Shown here piece after piece: positions 44,586 to 57,400 of a stretch of 64,000 bases of DNA. Every line of letters starts with the position of its first letter. The stretch's first letter is position 1. The stretch covers positions 3,720,001 through 3,784,000 of the forward strand of contig QCXZ01000064.1 of assembly GCA_025024175.1 (NCBI GenBank). The letters are read 5' to 3'. Made by a program: the position numbers and the translations under genes. This DNA is from Rhyzopertha dominica (Eukaryota > Arthropoda > Insecta > Coleoptera > Bostrichidae). The notes beneath the pieces were generated by a model. It saw nothing but the letters and a program-made list of their open reading frames with translations, was not told the origin of the DNA and ran no database searches.

Positions 44586-45786
44586 CGAGGCATGTTTTTT
44601 AAGTAAGTACCGTTTTGGAATTAAAAAAAGACGTGCAAAGATATCGCAATAATTTTATCTTACATGAAAGCCTGTACCTTAATCTACCTTTCTACATAAT
44701 TTCCGTGAATATTGAGGCACTTGTCATAACGTGGCACCAGTTTTTGAATACCCTCCTCACAAAATTCTGCCGCCTGACTTGTTAACCACTGCATCACAAA
44801 TGTTTCGACTTCGTTATCGTCTTGAAGACGCTGACCACCCACGTGTTTCTTCAAGTGCAGGAACAAATGGTAGTCGCTGGGCGCCAGATCAGGGCTGTAT
44901 GGAGGATGATCTAGAGTTTCCCATTTAAAAGATCTAATGAGATCTTTGGTCCGATTAGCCACATGTGGACGGGCATTGTCATGCAGCAAAACGATACCCT
45001 TACTCAACTTGCCACGTCTTTTGTTCTGGATTGCACGACGCAGATTGTTCAATGTCTTACAATAAGACGCTGCATTGATTGTCTCATTACGAGGCAGAAA
45101 CTCCACTAGCAATACTCCTTTTCTGTNCCAAAAAACTGTGNACATGATTTTCCGGGCAGAAATTGCTTAAACTTCACTTTTTTGGGTGATGATGAATGTC
45201 GCCATTCCATGGATTGTTGTTTCGATTCTGGTGTGACGTAGGCCACCCATGTTTCGTCACCAGTAACAATTTGGTCTAAAAAATCTTCACCTTCACTGTG
45301 GTACCGCTCAAGGAAAGTCAATGCACTGCCTAAACGTTGGGTTTTGTGCAAATCCGTCAACATTTTCGGAACCCAACGTGAACACAATTTCCGGTAATTC
45401 AAGTGCTTGGTCACAATGCGATACAAAACACTACGAGAATATTGGGGAAAGCAGTCGCACAATGATGAAATTATAAAGCGTATGTTTTCTCTCACCTTTT
45501 CGTTCACTTTCTGCACCAAATCTTCATTAACGACCGAAGGACGCCCATTCCGTTCTTCATCATGCACATTTGTGCAGCCATCTTTAAATGCTCTCACCCA
45601 TTTCCTTACCATTCCATCACTCATAATGTTTTCTCNGTAAACTTCACAGATCTCACGATGGATATCGATCGATCGATCGATAACAGTACGGTAGTGTTTG
45701 AATAATGTTTTTCCAGATTGTAAATCGCAATCCTCTGGAATTGTACGCAACCCCGATTGAAAAGTTACATCTTCAAAGGTGGACAT
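44586..45786 (-). pseudogene. mariner transposase (DD34D), one frame break
   Basis: Two overlapping minus-strand frames (45106-45786 and 44684-45145) cover a complete mariner transposase of about 345 residues. It has an N-terminal helix-turn-helix, TGDETWVAYV (first Asp), IVLLHDNARPHVA (second) and YSPDLAPSDYHLF (third). The last two Asp are separated by 34 residues, the mariner signature. The frame changes near 45130, where two N positions also lie, so sequencing error is possible. The 3' end of the element is visible: CGAGGCATGTTTTTTAAGT at 44586 next to a TA. The matching 5' inverted repeat beyond 45786 is not recognisable. Confidence 0.88.
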
Positions 45787-47369
45787 TTTATCAAAATAAT
45801 AAAATTTTTGTAAATTTATTAAAATAGTAAAAGAAGTCGATAGTCTCTGTAAATCAATAACGACACGTTTATAGGAAATTTTAGTCTTAAAATTGAGTCA
45901 CGAATCGGACACGAACTTTGTGAAAACACTTTGTATTTTTAATTGAACCCCTAATAGTGAGACAATTCCTCCAGACGGTGCTCCCAACCCTACAATATTT
46001 GATTGATGATTGGAGCTTAGTAAACATGGATTGTATTCGTCCTTTGAATTTCAATTAGGGGATGAATAACAGGCATCGCTTCGCTTACGATTGTGTGTTG
46101 TAGACGGCCATTGTGGGAAAACCTTATTGGGCTTCTCTTCATANCCAGCAGGAATTTGGGTCGAATTCCACAAATAAGGAACGAGAAAATTTAGAGGCTG
46201 TAACCAGCATTGCCTTGTGGTCCTATTGTGTGCGATTTATAATCATCCGTATATATTCTTAACAGCCATCCTCATTATTTCCTACGGCAGAAAACTCGAG
46301 TAGACTCTTGAAACAGGTCGATTTTATTTCGAATGATGTAATATTAGAAATTGCTAGAACAAACCTCTGGTTCTCTCACCCTAAATACCACAAAAAATAG
46401 TAATGTTTGTACAACATTATCATGAAAATGCAGACTTTTAGTTAATGCTTTCGTTCCAGTTATTGTAAGCAGTGGTAAGTGATTATATCCGATAAACGCC
46501 ATTTTCCAAGCCGAACTGACATTTGTCAATATTTTATCGTGACTGTCATGAACCTATTCGTTTTTTCCTTTTTGTCTAAATCTAGAGATCGTGCAAACGA
46601 TATTCGCTATAAGAATTATTTCATGGTTTTTATAACTTTCTTTTTTTAAAGAAATGTAGGCGCTGCTTTTTCTAATAACACCAACTGTATCCTCATGAGC
46701 GTAATTCGTAAAAGAAGTCCCTTAAAACTGCAACAAACACGAACACTAACGAACGTTCGCATGTTCTTTTTGATAATTAGTAAGTTGTACGAAGCTTCTT
46801 GCTATAATAGAAAGAGATAACGTTTTTCTGTGAATTTTCTTCTGTTCATACTGTACACGAACCTTACCGTGAATCGAACAACTTTGCTGCTTACGCAAAT
46901 TATTGGCCTGAAATATGGAGGTATTAATGTGAATTTACAGTTGGAAGTTAGTTGCCCACCGCTGCAGAGGATTATAATTAAACTCCTTAAAGTCTGTGGG
47001 ACGTTAAAACCAATTTGTGTTTTAATTTAGTTACATTTGTTAAGGCCGCCTAGCGCCGGAAATGCTGGCATTGGGTATTGACAACAATAAAAATTTTTGG
47101 AAGCAGGACCACAGACAACTATTTTATTTAATGTATTCGTAGATATTTAATAACTAGTTAACTCCAGTATACATTATTAAAAATGATACCATGGAGTTAA
47201 ACGAGTATTTTACATTAAAAATTAAAAACTTTCTAACAACGGCGGATTTATAATTTCTTAATCACAAAATTTATGAGAATGTATTACCAATAAATACCAC
47301 TATCAGAGGCAATGCGTACTTCCAGTAGTTCTATTCATTGTGTTTATGGTGCTACCAGTTTTCGTTTTA
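45787..47369. other. Intergenic stretch, nothing identified
   Basis: AT-rich DNA without homology or splice-supported frames. The short open frame at 46830-47030 looks accidental. Confidence 0.4.
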
Positions 47370-47880
47370 GCTTAGTTGTGGATGTGAATAAACTTACCTT
47401 CAGCGAAAGCGATTTTTCGAGTGCAATTAGTAAATTGTACTGTAAAAAAGGAGTCGGGACAGACAATTGTTCGTCTAGTTCTTATAGATTCTGTAGTACT
47501 CCTCTATTTAAAAGATCAGTTCACGATGGTGGTTTTCAAGCTAAGTGGAAAACTGTGAATTTTGTCCCTATTTTTAAGTTTGTATCTAGAAATAATATTG
47601 TAAACTATAGGCCTATCAGTATTTTATGTGTTATGTCGCGTCCTAAATTAGAACAAGGTTTAAAAACGTCTGTCCAGCTCATCACGGATTTCATGTTCAA
47701 CGCAGCACACTTACAAAAATCTTGTTGCTTTTACTGACATTACTGGTGCTTTTGAAGGCGGCTTAGATGTTCATGCTGATTCAATCAATGGTTTAATACT
47801 TAAAACAAATTTACACCTGCATGGCATCAGAGATCCTTTATGTAGTTAGATTATTTCCTTCCTGTCAATTTTGACCAATC
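47370..47880 (+). pseudogene. Jockey-type LINE reverse transcriptase, 5' fragment
   Basis: It reads FSSAISKLYCKKGVGTDN, then SVHDGGFQAKWKTVNFVPIF and NNIVNYRPISIL, the conserved finger block of Jockey-clade reverse transcriptases. A frameshifted TDITGAFEGGLD (first catalytic block region) and LHLHGIRDPL follow near 47740-47850. Its continuation appears at 50723-51010, beyond an inserted DNA transposon. Confidence 0.7.
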
Positions 47881-48061
47881 AGTGACAGGAATTCATTGGT
47901 TATATTTAATTTTCAAACGGGAAATTATTTTGATTTAGCTGTCAGCAGTTTTGTCGGAAAAAATCGGACAAATATCGTCCAGGTTTGACAAGGTTTGTTT
48001 GTTATTTTTAAATAACTCAGGGAAAACCGCTGCAAATTGAGTCAATACTTTCACATCCAAT

Positions 48062-48180
48062 TTTCAAAATGACATTTACGCTTGTATTTCTTATATTTTA
48101 CGATCAGTAATCAGGTTTTAACATATTTTCTCTCTACACATAAGACAAACGGTTCTCGTCATATTAGCAAAAATTAATAA
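48062..48180 (+). repeat. Dispersed repeat shared with 22772-22890
   Basis: This is the second copy of the repeat described at 22.8 kb, in the same orientation, within the broken LINE region. Confidence 0.6.
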
Positions 48181-48491
48181 ATCCGTTATGTGGAAGTAAT
48201 AATCTTACCAAATATCCCTTGCGCATCTAATTTTTGCTATGAAAAAATTCGAAAAAGCTCGTTTCTAAACCATGTGTTTGACAAAATACCATTCACGCTA
48301 GTTGAAAAATCCCCGTTTTTGACTCGGATTTTTAAAACAACTAGCGCTCATGCCATTTAAATGAAACTCGTTCATCCGATTTTTTTCCGAAAAACATTGA
48401 TGTTCTGATATTAAATGCGATAATTGCACTCAAAGGGTTTTTATAAAAGGTTTTTTAAGTCATCGGATTATTCTATTACATTTCGAGTTTA

Positions 48492-50720
48492 GTAATGCAA
48501 GTCTCTTACCGTTTTTACAACCCTGCAATACTATTTACCTTTCATTTACAGGCACAGTTGGAACGGCACGCTACCCCTCATAAATCAAACCCTCTCTTTG
48601 TGATTTCGCGAATTTCCATTGCCGGCTTTAAGCCGTTTTAAAACTCGTCTTTTGTTTGTGTAGTGTATATTATTCTAAGTAGCCTTTAATCGTTCGGTTA
48701 ATAAGAGGTTTTACATCGATCGTTTTTATTTACGTCTCAAAATGAATTGTACGTAGTTTTAGATGAGTAGCAACATTATTTTGCGCAAGCAAAGTAAATC
48801 TAAGTTATAATGAAATTTGTAATCTAACTAGACAACATGCACATCTGAGCATTTTTTAATATGCAATGAAAAATCTCGCATTCCTAAATATTTTTATTTC
48901 GATTTTTAACACTCCTGTAATATTTATATCCTGTGAATATGTTGAATGCTGTGCTAGCCGAAAAGTATAAACAATACACTTTAATATTTTTACAATCTTT
49001 TAACTATTGGAAACATGCGGTTAACGGTTAACATAACTAAATATGTAAATAAAAGACAAGTATTTTAAAAGAAAATAATAATATATATTTTTTTATCTAA
49101 AGCTCTAAATACAAAAAAAATAATTCCATACATCTATTATATTTTTACAAAAAAGTCTAACAAATTTACACCGACATAACTTAAATATATTAATTATCAT
49201 CATCATCACTACTGTCAATGCTGAATCACTGCTAGCATCATCATTAACATGTATTATAAAATTTTGAAAATTTGGGGATACATAGCTATTTTCAATTTCA
49301 ATAACATGCTTAATACAGCTTTTCCACAGTTCTTTTGTTATACTACTTACCTCTCTAAGCACTAAATCTACAACTCCCGAACTTAAATGCGGACATGCAT
49401 TGTTTCTTCGTATTCCTTTTTTAAGCGTACTTCACACTAACTCAATTGGGTTTAGGACGCAATAATACGGTGCCAAACGCATAACTATATGTCCATGTCT
49501 TTTCACTAGTTCATCAACTCGATATTGTTTAAGTATGATTTTTTATTATTGTCAACAGATCTTTTTTGATAAGTTTTCCATCCGGAATTGTAATTTATAC
49601 TTTTTCATGTAATCAATTATTTCTATATTTTTTGTAGCTGATGTTGGCGCCTTGTTAATTAATTTTGAATGATAACTTGCGCTATGAATGACTATAACAG
49701 ATCCTGGCAGTAACAGCTGCTGAAACCAAATTTCAAAAAGTGCAGAGTCCATGTGGCAATGGTAGTCAGCAGAACAATTTTGGATCTGTTTTGCTGACAG
49801 TAATAAGCCATTTTCCACCCATCCATCACTTCCTCCCGCATGAAGGTGGTGCTTGCAGAACGCAGTTTTTTGTCCCATCTGTCAGACCTTTTTTTATCAA
49901 GTCGTGGGTGTCGTACCATGTTTCATCCAAATGTACGATATTACGATTTTCTTGGTGGTACCTTCTGATTTCCTTTATATAATCCCATCTTATTCTTTTT
50001 AGTCGGATTGATTCCATTATAGACAAACGTTGGTTTAATGTACTATAATTAAAACTGATGCTCCTCAAGTATTTTCTGAACCACTCTTCGCAATAACTTA
50101 TGTAATATCCTAATTCCAAAACTTTAATTTCAGACTTGCCGTAATTGGAACTTTATTTCCTTATACATTTGGTAAATCACTTTTTTAATTTCTATCCCAA
50201 GCTCTTTTGATATATTTAGAAATTTCTCCGAATTGCGTGATTTTCTTGAATTGCCTTTATTTTCAATAATATCTCTCACAATTGTGTAGGGGACACCAAC
50301 CATTTCACTTGTCACTTTTAACGGAGCACTGCACTTTCTTTTATAAAAAAATTGTATACATTTTTTATGATTTTTTTTGGCATCTTGGGTAAGGTAACGA
50401 CGATTCCTCTTGTTTTCTTCAATTTGCACTTCCATGTCATCGTCAGCAACTTCATTCTGAGCGGTACTTGGAGCAGCTTTTTCCCAAGGACCGAACATTT
50501 TTCGCTTCTCTTGTCTCGTGCACAGAAATACTAAGACTGAATGCTAGTTTTGGTTTGACCGGTAGTGGACTTTAAATAATCCGACCCTGCTTAACCATCT
50601 TCCGAAAATTGGACCTAAATTTATGGTTATTTGCGGTAACTTGTGGGGGGCCGCCTGCTGTTCGAGATGAAAGATAAATTTTATTGCAGGGTTGTAATAA
50701 CGGTTAGAGAGTTGCATTAC
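48492..50720 (-). mobile_element. 2.2 kb IS630/Tc1-type transposon with about 54 bp TIRs
   Basis: The left end GTAATGCAAGTCTCTTACCG and the reverse complement of the right end, GTAATGCAACTCTCTAACCG, match for about 54 bp with roughly six differences. TA flanks both sides (48490-48491 and 50721-50722). The transposase lies inside on the minus strand. The element interrupts a Jockey-type LINE, so it is the younger of the two. Confidence 0.85.
49190..50498 (-). pseudogene. IS630/Tc1-type DDE transposase, decayed
   Basis: Read from 50498 in at least three frames: a basic N-terminus with a helix-turn-helix region, then IRWDYIKEIRRYHQENRN, IVHLDETWYDTHDLIKKG (first Asp), HLHAGGSDGWVENGLLL, LPGSVIVIHSASYHSKL (the second block, normally DNASYHS, with His in place of Asp), KQYRVDELVKRHGHIVMRL and APYYCVLNPIELV (catalytic Glu kept). 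A stop, frameshifts and the lost second Asp show it is inactive. It is the same family as the relic at 6.3 kb. Confidence 0.82.
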
Positions 50721-50722
50721 TA

Positions 50723-51010
50723 TACCACAGGACCCTATTTTATTTAATATTTTTCTAAATAGTTGCTCTGATATACCATCAGCTTTTTGTTGTATGCCGA
50801 CGATTTCAAATTGTACTATAAAATCTAACTCTTGATGATATTGCTACTCTACAATCTAATATACATAGGTACCGAAAATTGAGAATTTGTGCATGAAGCT
50901 AAATGTGGAAAAATGTCAAGTAATTTTGGAATATAATTCGATCATCTGGTCGCCGTATTATCTTACGCACATCACTCGAATTGAATCAGTTCAACATGAT
51001 TTTTTTTTGA
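50723..51010 (+). pseudogene. Jockey-type LINE reverse transcriptase, 3' fragment with YADD
   Basis: Directly after the right TA of the DNA transposon, the plus strand reads IPQDPILFNIFLNS and, one frame over, LLYADDFKLYYKI, the catalytic YADD block. A LNVEKCQVILEYNS stretch follows, then IIWSPYYLTHITRIESVQHD. This is the expected order after the fragment at 47.4-47.9 kb. Many stops are present. Confidence 0.72.
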
Positions 51011-51159
51011 ATTACTAAATTTAAGTTAGAAAAAAGCAATGTTCATTTAAATGATATTGATTTCGTAGCTAGCTATGCTTCGCTCTCTCCACTGCAAAAT
51101 CGCCTATTTGTACAATCATGTGTTTTAACGGCTAAGTAGGCCAATATCGGTATGAAAAA

Positions 51160-51250
51160 GTTGTTATTCGCCCTGGTTGGGAGTAGAACCTGAGACCTCC
51201 AGGAAGAATCTTTGGCGTGCTAACCAATTACACCAACCGGCAATCCGGTG
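51160..51250 (-). repeat. tRNA-like SINE head
   Basis: The minus strand reads GGTTGGTGTAATTGGTTAGC (pol III A-box-like) and then GGTTCTACTCC (B-box-like) at tRNA spacing. The acceptor and anticodon stems do not pair well, so it is a tRNA-derived SINE or pseudogene rather than a working tRNA. The body and tail are not resolved. Confidence 0.55.
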
Positions 51251-51418
51251 AACAAGATTTCTTAAGTGGGCCTACAAACGCCCCTCCAACGCATTTGTAG
51301 CTGTTATCGTCGTCGTTCAGGTTTTTGAACTTCAGGGAATCATGGGATCATAGTTAGATCATAAAATAAGTTGGGTTGAAATATGATTATCTAGAGTGGA
51401 TCATAAAGGTGATTATTA

Positions 51419-51424
51419 TTTATT
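51419..51424 (-). terminator. Poly(A) signal of the DUF4485/coiled-coil gene
   Basis: AATAAA on the minus strand lies 66 nt beyond the stop codon at 51490. Confidence 0.55.
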
Positions 51425-51489
51425 GGAAGACTCTTTTGAACAGCCTCTTATTACGACACAAGTACATGTATATGGATAGCTTTTAGCTT

Positions 51490-54400
51490 TTAAAAAAGGA
51501 AAAGCTGCTGCTGACCAGCAGCCCCTTGAGCAGCATGTTTTGTCATCGTTTGAAGGGTCATCAGCCTAGCTTCGTTTTGCTGTATGGCCCCACGCAACCT
51601 CTTGATATTCTTCATTATGTCCATGTTCACCTGCTCCGTTTGCCTTACGACTTCTTCGTTTACTTGCATGTAGGCTTCCATCTGCTCATTCAATACGTTG
51701 ATATTGGCAGCCAGTTGTTTCCCAATCCGCGCCTCTTCCTGTGGTATCAGGAAAAGATGTTTATCACGTTGAAAACTTCTTTCAACGTACCTCAACACTT
51801 CTTTGCGTGTCGATAATTGCGCCCCTCATCTGTTCGTAAATCTTGCTATGTTCGCTGAGTGGTATGGTTCTTCTCTCTTGGTTCCTTCTTTCGATTTCGA
51901 TTTGCCTGGCTCTGGCAAATTTGACGTCAGCAAGGGCCTCTTCTGCTTTCTGGCATGCCACTCGTAGATCCTTTAATAAGATATGGGTACATTTATTGTG
52001 GAATTATACTGAAGAATTGCTAACGTACTTCCAGCTTTTGCTTGTCAACTTGCAGGTCCAATCTGAAGTCTTTCTTTGCTTGCGATATTATATTTTCGTG
52101 ACGTTTCTGTATGCGGACTGCTACTTCTTCTTTATAGTTTGACATCAGCTCCAAAAATCTGCAAACTCATGCTAGATTAGTATTTCAGTAATATTGGTTA
52201 TGAGGGTCTGCATTTCTCCTGACCATGATGGCTTTTGGTCTAAGGAGGACGGGGGGGGGGGCAAAGCAGGAATTTCAGTTACTGAATAATTCAACATATA
52301 TAAAAATGTGTCTTTATCGGTTTATGCATGTAAGTAAATAATGAAGTATTTATTCCACGAACAATCTTGGTTGCTTTTCTGCATGGTGACTTAAAACATC
52401 TTCTGTGAAGACCCAAGTTTTATTATATATACTGATCATACAAAGCTCTTTGATGATCTCAGATAGGTGATATCTAGCGCATTCAGTTGCATCTCTATCA
52501 CATTTAACAAAAGATGAGTTGATACATTTTATTTGGAAGAATAAAGATCCGTGATCCACATGATGTATAACAATGTCAAATGAAGTACTAAAGAAAAATA
52601 AATTTCCCCTTAAATATCTATTAATAGGATCTGGAATTCGCATATCTCAAAGACTAATGAATTAACCGATGCACTTTTAGTTTGGTTTCAACTTGTCGCA
52701 CTAACTAGCAGCTTTAGAAGTGAATAGGTAGCTATTAAAGATAAAAAAATTATCAGTGAGGAAACAACCTGGTCGTGAAGCAATGCCTAAGGCTGTAATG
52801 ATTTAAGGTGTTGGTTTAATTAATCTTAGTTGATCTTAAAAATACATCTAATTTTACTCGAATTTCTGCATAATTTTGAACACCATTTGTTATTGTCCTC
52901 AAGCTGCTAAAATCCTTTCATGTGTTATATTCATCTTGCTGGCTGTCTTTGAAATGCAAAATTAGGCTCAATATCGCCAAAAACGTATGTTATAAAATTT
53001 GACGGAATACACTTGACTACTGAAATCTGCAGGGATTAGCAATTAAACCCACAGTATAAATTATTACAAATGTAGGTATTCCTTATGACCAATTAATCTT
53101 ATTATGGCAATATAAGTTATACTTCGATTGATACCTCTGCGGCAACTTTTATGTGACATAAAACTAGTTTATGTTTTTAGCTTCAGTCAGATATACATAA
53201 TTGAAATGCTTAAAGCGCTTAATGTCGTTGTCTGAAACTGAATATGAGCACATCGATAATACTCTATTAAACTTGGATATTAGCAAATTTTGGATTACAA
53301 ACCGTGATCGCATTAATCTGATATTTTAAATAGATGAAATTTGAGTACTTCTCTTTGCTATCTGGCTAAAATAATGACCGGGGCATAAATCGAAAATAAT
53401 GCATTTGAGTCGATTATATAAATGCTAAATAATAATCAGACACTGTAAAATGATAGCATATTACATCTCAATGTTTGAAGACGATTTTGTACACATTATG
53501 AGTACTGTGTAAAATCAGAATTAGATAGTTGCATAAAATTATGCAAGACATGCTTTGTTATGAACACCGTACAGAATATACCATCTTTTTAGACTGAGCC
53601 TTTGGGTTCATTTGATTATTACATTTTTCATTTAACTATCATTTTCTTAAGTTAAGCCAGTGCACTGCTCCAAAAAATTAATCCACCAGTTAATACTTTA
53701 ACCAAATTAAGTCTCATTTAAATAAACTGAAATTATTTAATAGGATTTTCAAAAGACTTTTATACTGGCATTTTAACAGCACACCAGGTTTTAGTTTGTG
53801 CTTATAATGATACTGGATTTCTAAAACTTATGTTAAATACACTTTCATAACTCTTAGTTCGGATGGATTTTTGCTCAAAATAACTAATATTTTTGAAAGT
53901 TTTTTGTTTCCCTGAATTAATAGTTAAAATGTAACCCGGATTTTGAAATTTGGAACGGCGAAGAAGGTTAAAGTTACCGCCAGATACAAAGCATCGAAGT
54001 TCTTTTTCAATTCTCAAGTGTATTAACTCATCTTGAAAAAAATTGTTAATTTTATCCACATATTCGAAAGTATTAAGGATAACAGTCGCGCTACCTTTAT
54101 CGGCCAAAAGGTTCCAAAATCAGATGCGGCCTAATCCAAAAGACTAAAATTTCAGCCTTTTTGTTTATTTTGGCTTTTTTGCGAATAATTTGAACGACTG
54201 TCAAATATTTTAATATGGTTGACTATAGAAATGAAAGACTAGGACTTTTACGAGAACTTAGCAATAACGTAAGAATTTAGGATGGCAATGTCATCTGTCA
54301 GCATTACACTGACATGATGACAAAGCCACCTAGCTGCCTTAACGGGTACTACTTCCTAAAGGTTAAGGCAGCTAGGTGGCTTTGTCATCATGTCAGTGTA

Positions 54401-57400
54401 GCGCTGACAGATGGCATTGCCATCCTAAATTCTTACTTTCATCATACCATTGCTGTGATATATAAGTAAAACCAGTTCTATGCCGTGTTGTCTACACTAG
54501 ACCTAAACTGCACTGATGAGCTGTAATGACCGCGAAATAGTACTATCTGCAGTTGGTTGAGGTGTGGACAGCACAGCATAGACATGCATTTTTTAGCAAT
54601 AACGGATTTATACGGGGTTGCTATTGGAACGCACGATATGTTACTATAATCTGCTTACTTTTCTATTAACGACAGTGGATAATTTTCCTGTAGCAAATCC
54701 ATATTTCTTTTTGCAGGAGGCCTGTTGATAACTTGTTCCCACATAGCCGCTGGTAAGAGAAATTTATCTTGCACTTCTACAGAGGTGTCGAAAAATGAAG
54801 TTGGCAATACTTTCTCTTCGATTTGATCCAGTACTTCCTCACGCTTAGCAGTCTAGAACAAAGATCCATATAACTGTAATTACTGAAGAACTCTTCACAT
54901 GTCTTATGTCATAATCAGTGAACGAGTGTTAGTAAATGTAGACAACAACCTTGTTTCTTCTTGCAACAATTCTTTCGTGAAGACGCAGTAACAATTCCAC
55001 TCTCCTGGAATTTTCATCCATTTGCTCTAAGGTGGCATACGCATCCTTCTTTTTTAAATCATCAATCAATTGTGTCAAAAATGTGTTTATGGTTTCATTT
55101 TGGTTTGGTTCAATTGTACCTGAAATGGTAATAAAAATTTCCTGAAAAACAGAAAGACGCGTTTGATCAAATTAGGACTAAACAAAATACATAAATAATG
55201 TACAGATCAAGCAATACCGCTGCCATATTTTGTAATAAATAAGTTGGGCTTATTTCATGAAATACATAGTTTTCCATTTTTCAGGGATACAAAGTCAGGT
55301 TACTTTTTTAAATTATTATTGGCCCTGCCTGTTTGGCAATTAGCCAGCACATTACATTACATTTGCCGATGATAATTATATTTATGTTATTCGGTGAGCG
55401 GCAAAATGGTTGGGCAATAATAGGAAACACTGTGTTAGGTATATTTCGAGTCTAATTTGACCCTTCATCAGGACAACTAAAATCGTATACAAAAACAATC
55501 ATATAATCTCATTAGTAATTGTGGATACTTACAGTAGTTTAAGCTAAATGGTCAGTGTCGAAAAAAAAAACAGAATCCATAGGTGTGAATGAGTCTACAT
55601 GTCTTACAGTTTAGGGCAACGAATAACTATATCACAGGTTAGTGAAATTATGTCTCCTTGATGTTTAGGAAACTTATTTGCTTTCACGTGGTGCCGACAT
55701 CTTGTTCAATTATTTATCAGTTCCGACAGGTAAGAAAACAGACAGGCGCTACATATATGTCAATAAAAAAATTGGCAATGATAAAAAACCACTGGGGTCT
55801 ACTTACCAATTGAATATCGGTGAAAAAAATCTCATTTTAGTGTATAGATAAAAGAAAGCACTGACAACAAATAGGCAAGTAATTATAGATTGAAAGATTT
55901 AATCATCAATTGGTGTTATCTAACATAAGTAAATATTTATATATGTTACTGAGATTGTTGATATCAGATTTAGTTGTCCTGATGAAGGGTCCAATTAGAC
56001 TCAAAATATAGACATTAGCTAACATAGCGTTTCTCATTATTGCCCAACCATTTTGCCTCACACCCAATAACACAAACCTAATCCTTTATATATTTCCAAA
56101 TTTAGAAATCCATTGCAGTCAAATCTTGGGTAACTAGCAGGTCACGATTCAGCTGAGTGAGTTATTTTGAAATAGAATTATGGACTGATGCACAATTTTG
56201 CTGAAACAACATACTGCAGGTCAGTATTACAAGGAGATCATCAATTTTTTGAAGGGTTTCAGAAGTTATTTGTAGATATTCTCTCTCGTGTTCCATCGCA
56301 CCTATTGTCTGACGATTTAATACTCCACCATAATGTGTGCACTGACATGCGTGTAGTGACCACTTAGCGTAAGATAAATGGGATGTGTTAATATACTAAA
56401 AGACAATTATGTGACATAACGCTTATCTTGCATAGCCATGTATATAAATACGCTGCTGTAAACATAAATATATTCCGATTTGTAGGATAAATAATAAAAG
56501 TAGACCAACGATGTATATCGGCATGAATTAACGGTATAAATAGCTAGATGTAATTAAGCGTAAGTTAGTCCGTAAATAATCTCCGTATATGTATGTGGTG
56601 TATAATAAATAGTGTGTACAACCCTCCGGTGCACCTTCGACTACATTGATTAATGCATTACCTACAAAAATCTACTCTTCTTTCTAGTGTCCATAAGAAA
56701 AACAAAGTTTGATGTAATATGTCGAGAGCTCTTGTCCTATGTTGATTAAAAAGTTGCCTTGGTGAAGTTAAAATAGTTTTATCTTGCAGTTAATATAGTG
56801 GCGTTGTAGACATTAGCCAAGAGTAACAAATGCATGTAATAGTTTTCGATCGATAAAAAATGTTTACCATCCAGTTCTCCTGCAATATTCTGAAGAAGCA
56901 TGTCGTAGAATGCCAATACGCGTTCCCGTTCTCTAGGATCCTTTCGTCTTGCAAGAATTTTCTCCATTTCTGTAACTGGTGGAACTCGCATGCGAAACTC
57001 CTCTTCCATTCTTTTGTCAAACATTCTAAAATTGTGGAATAACTTTTCAGAAAACCTACCAAAATTATACTCTATTTGAAGAAAAAAATGTTTAGAATTG
57101 TTTAATTATTCTAAAAGATTCTAAGATTTATTTCGATAAATAACAAAGCCTAATATTATCTGTACTTAAAATGCTTCGCGAATAATGTTTCGTTAAAACA
57201 TAAGTAAAAAGATTCGAAATAAAATGACCCTGCATATGTACCTCTTATATAGAAAAATATCGAACCAAATGCTCACCCTTCTCCCCCTCCAAGCCATTTC
57301 GGTTCCTGTTCGGCTAGTGTAACTGCTATATAAGCGAAAGCTCCAGCACCTTTTGGCAGAGTTCTGGTAGCTAAATATGTTCTTGCATTTCGTTCCGAAG

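Noticed and set aside
47312..47737. A 141-codon frame as a host gene
   Set aside because: Its NYRPISIL and KWKTVNFVPIF blocks are LINE reverse transcriptase; the frame is broken soon after.
51160..51250. A functional tRNA gene
   Set aside because: A- and B-box-like sequences are present, but the acceptor and anticodon stems do not form.
54651..54661. Stop codon that could end the coiled-coil gene after LSLIEK
   Set aside because: The TAA is part of a GTAAGC donor. Splicing to 52158 restores the Lys codon in phase and continues into a coiled coil with its own stop and poly(A) signal.
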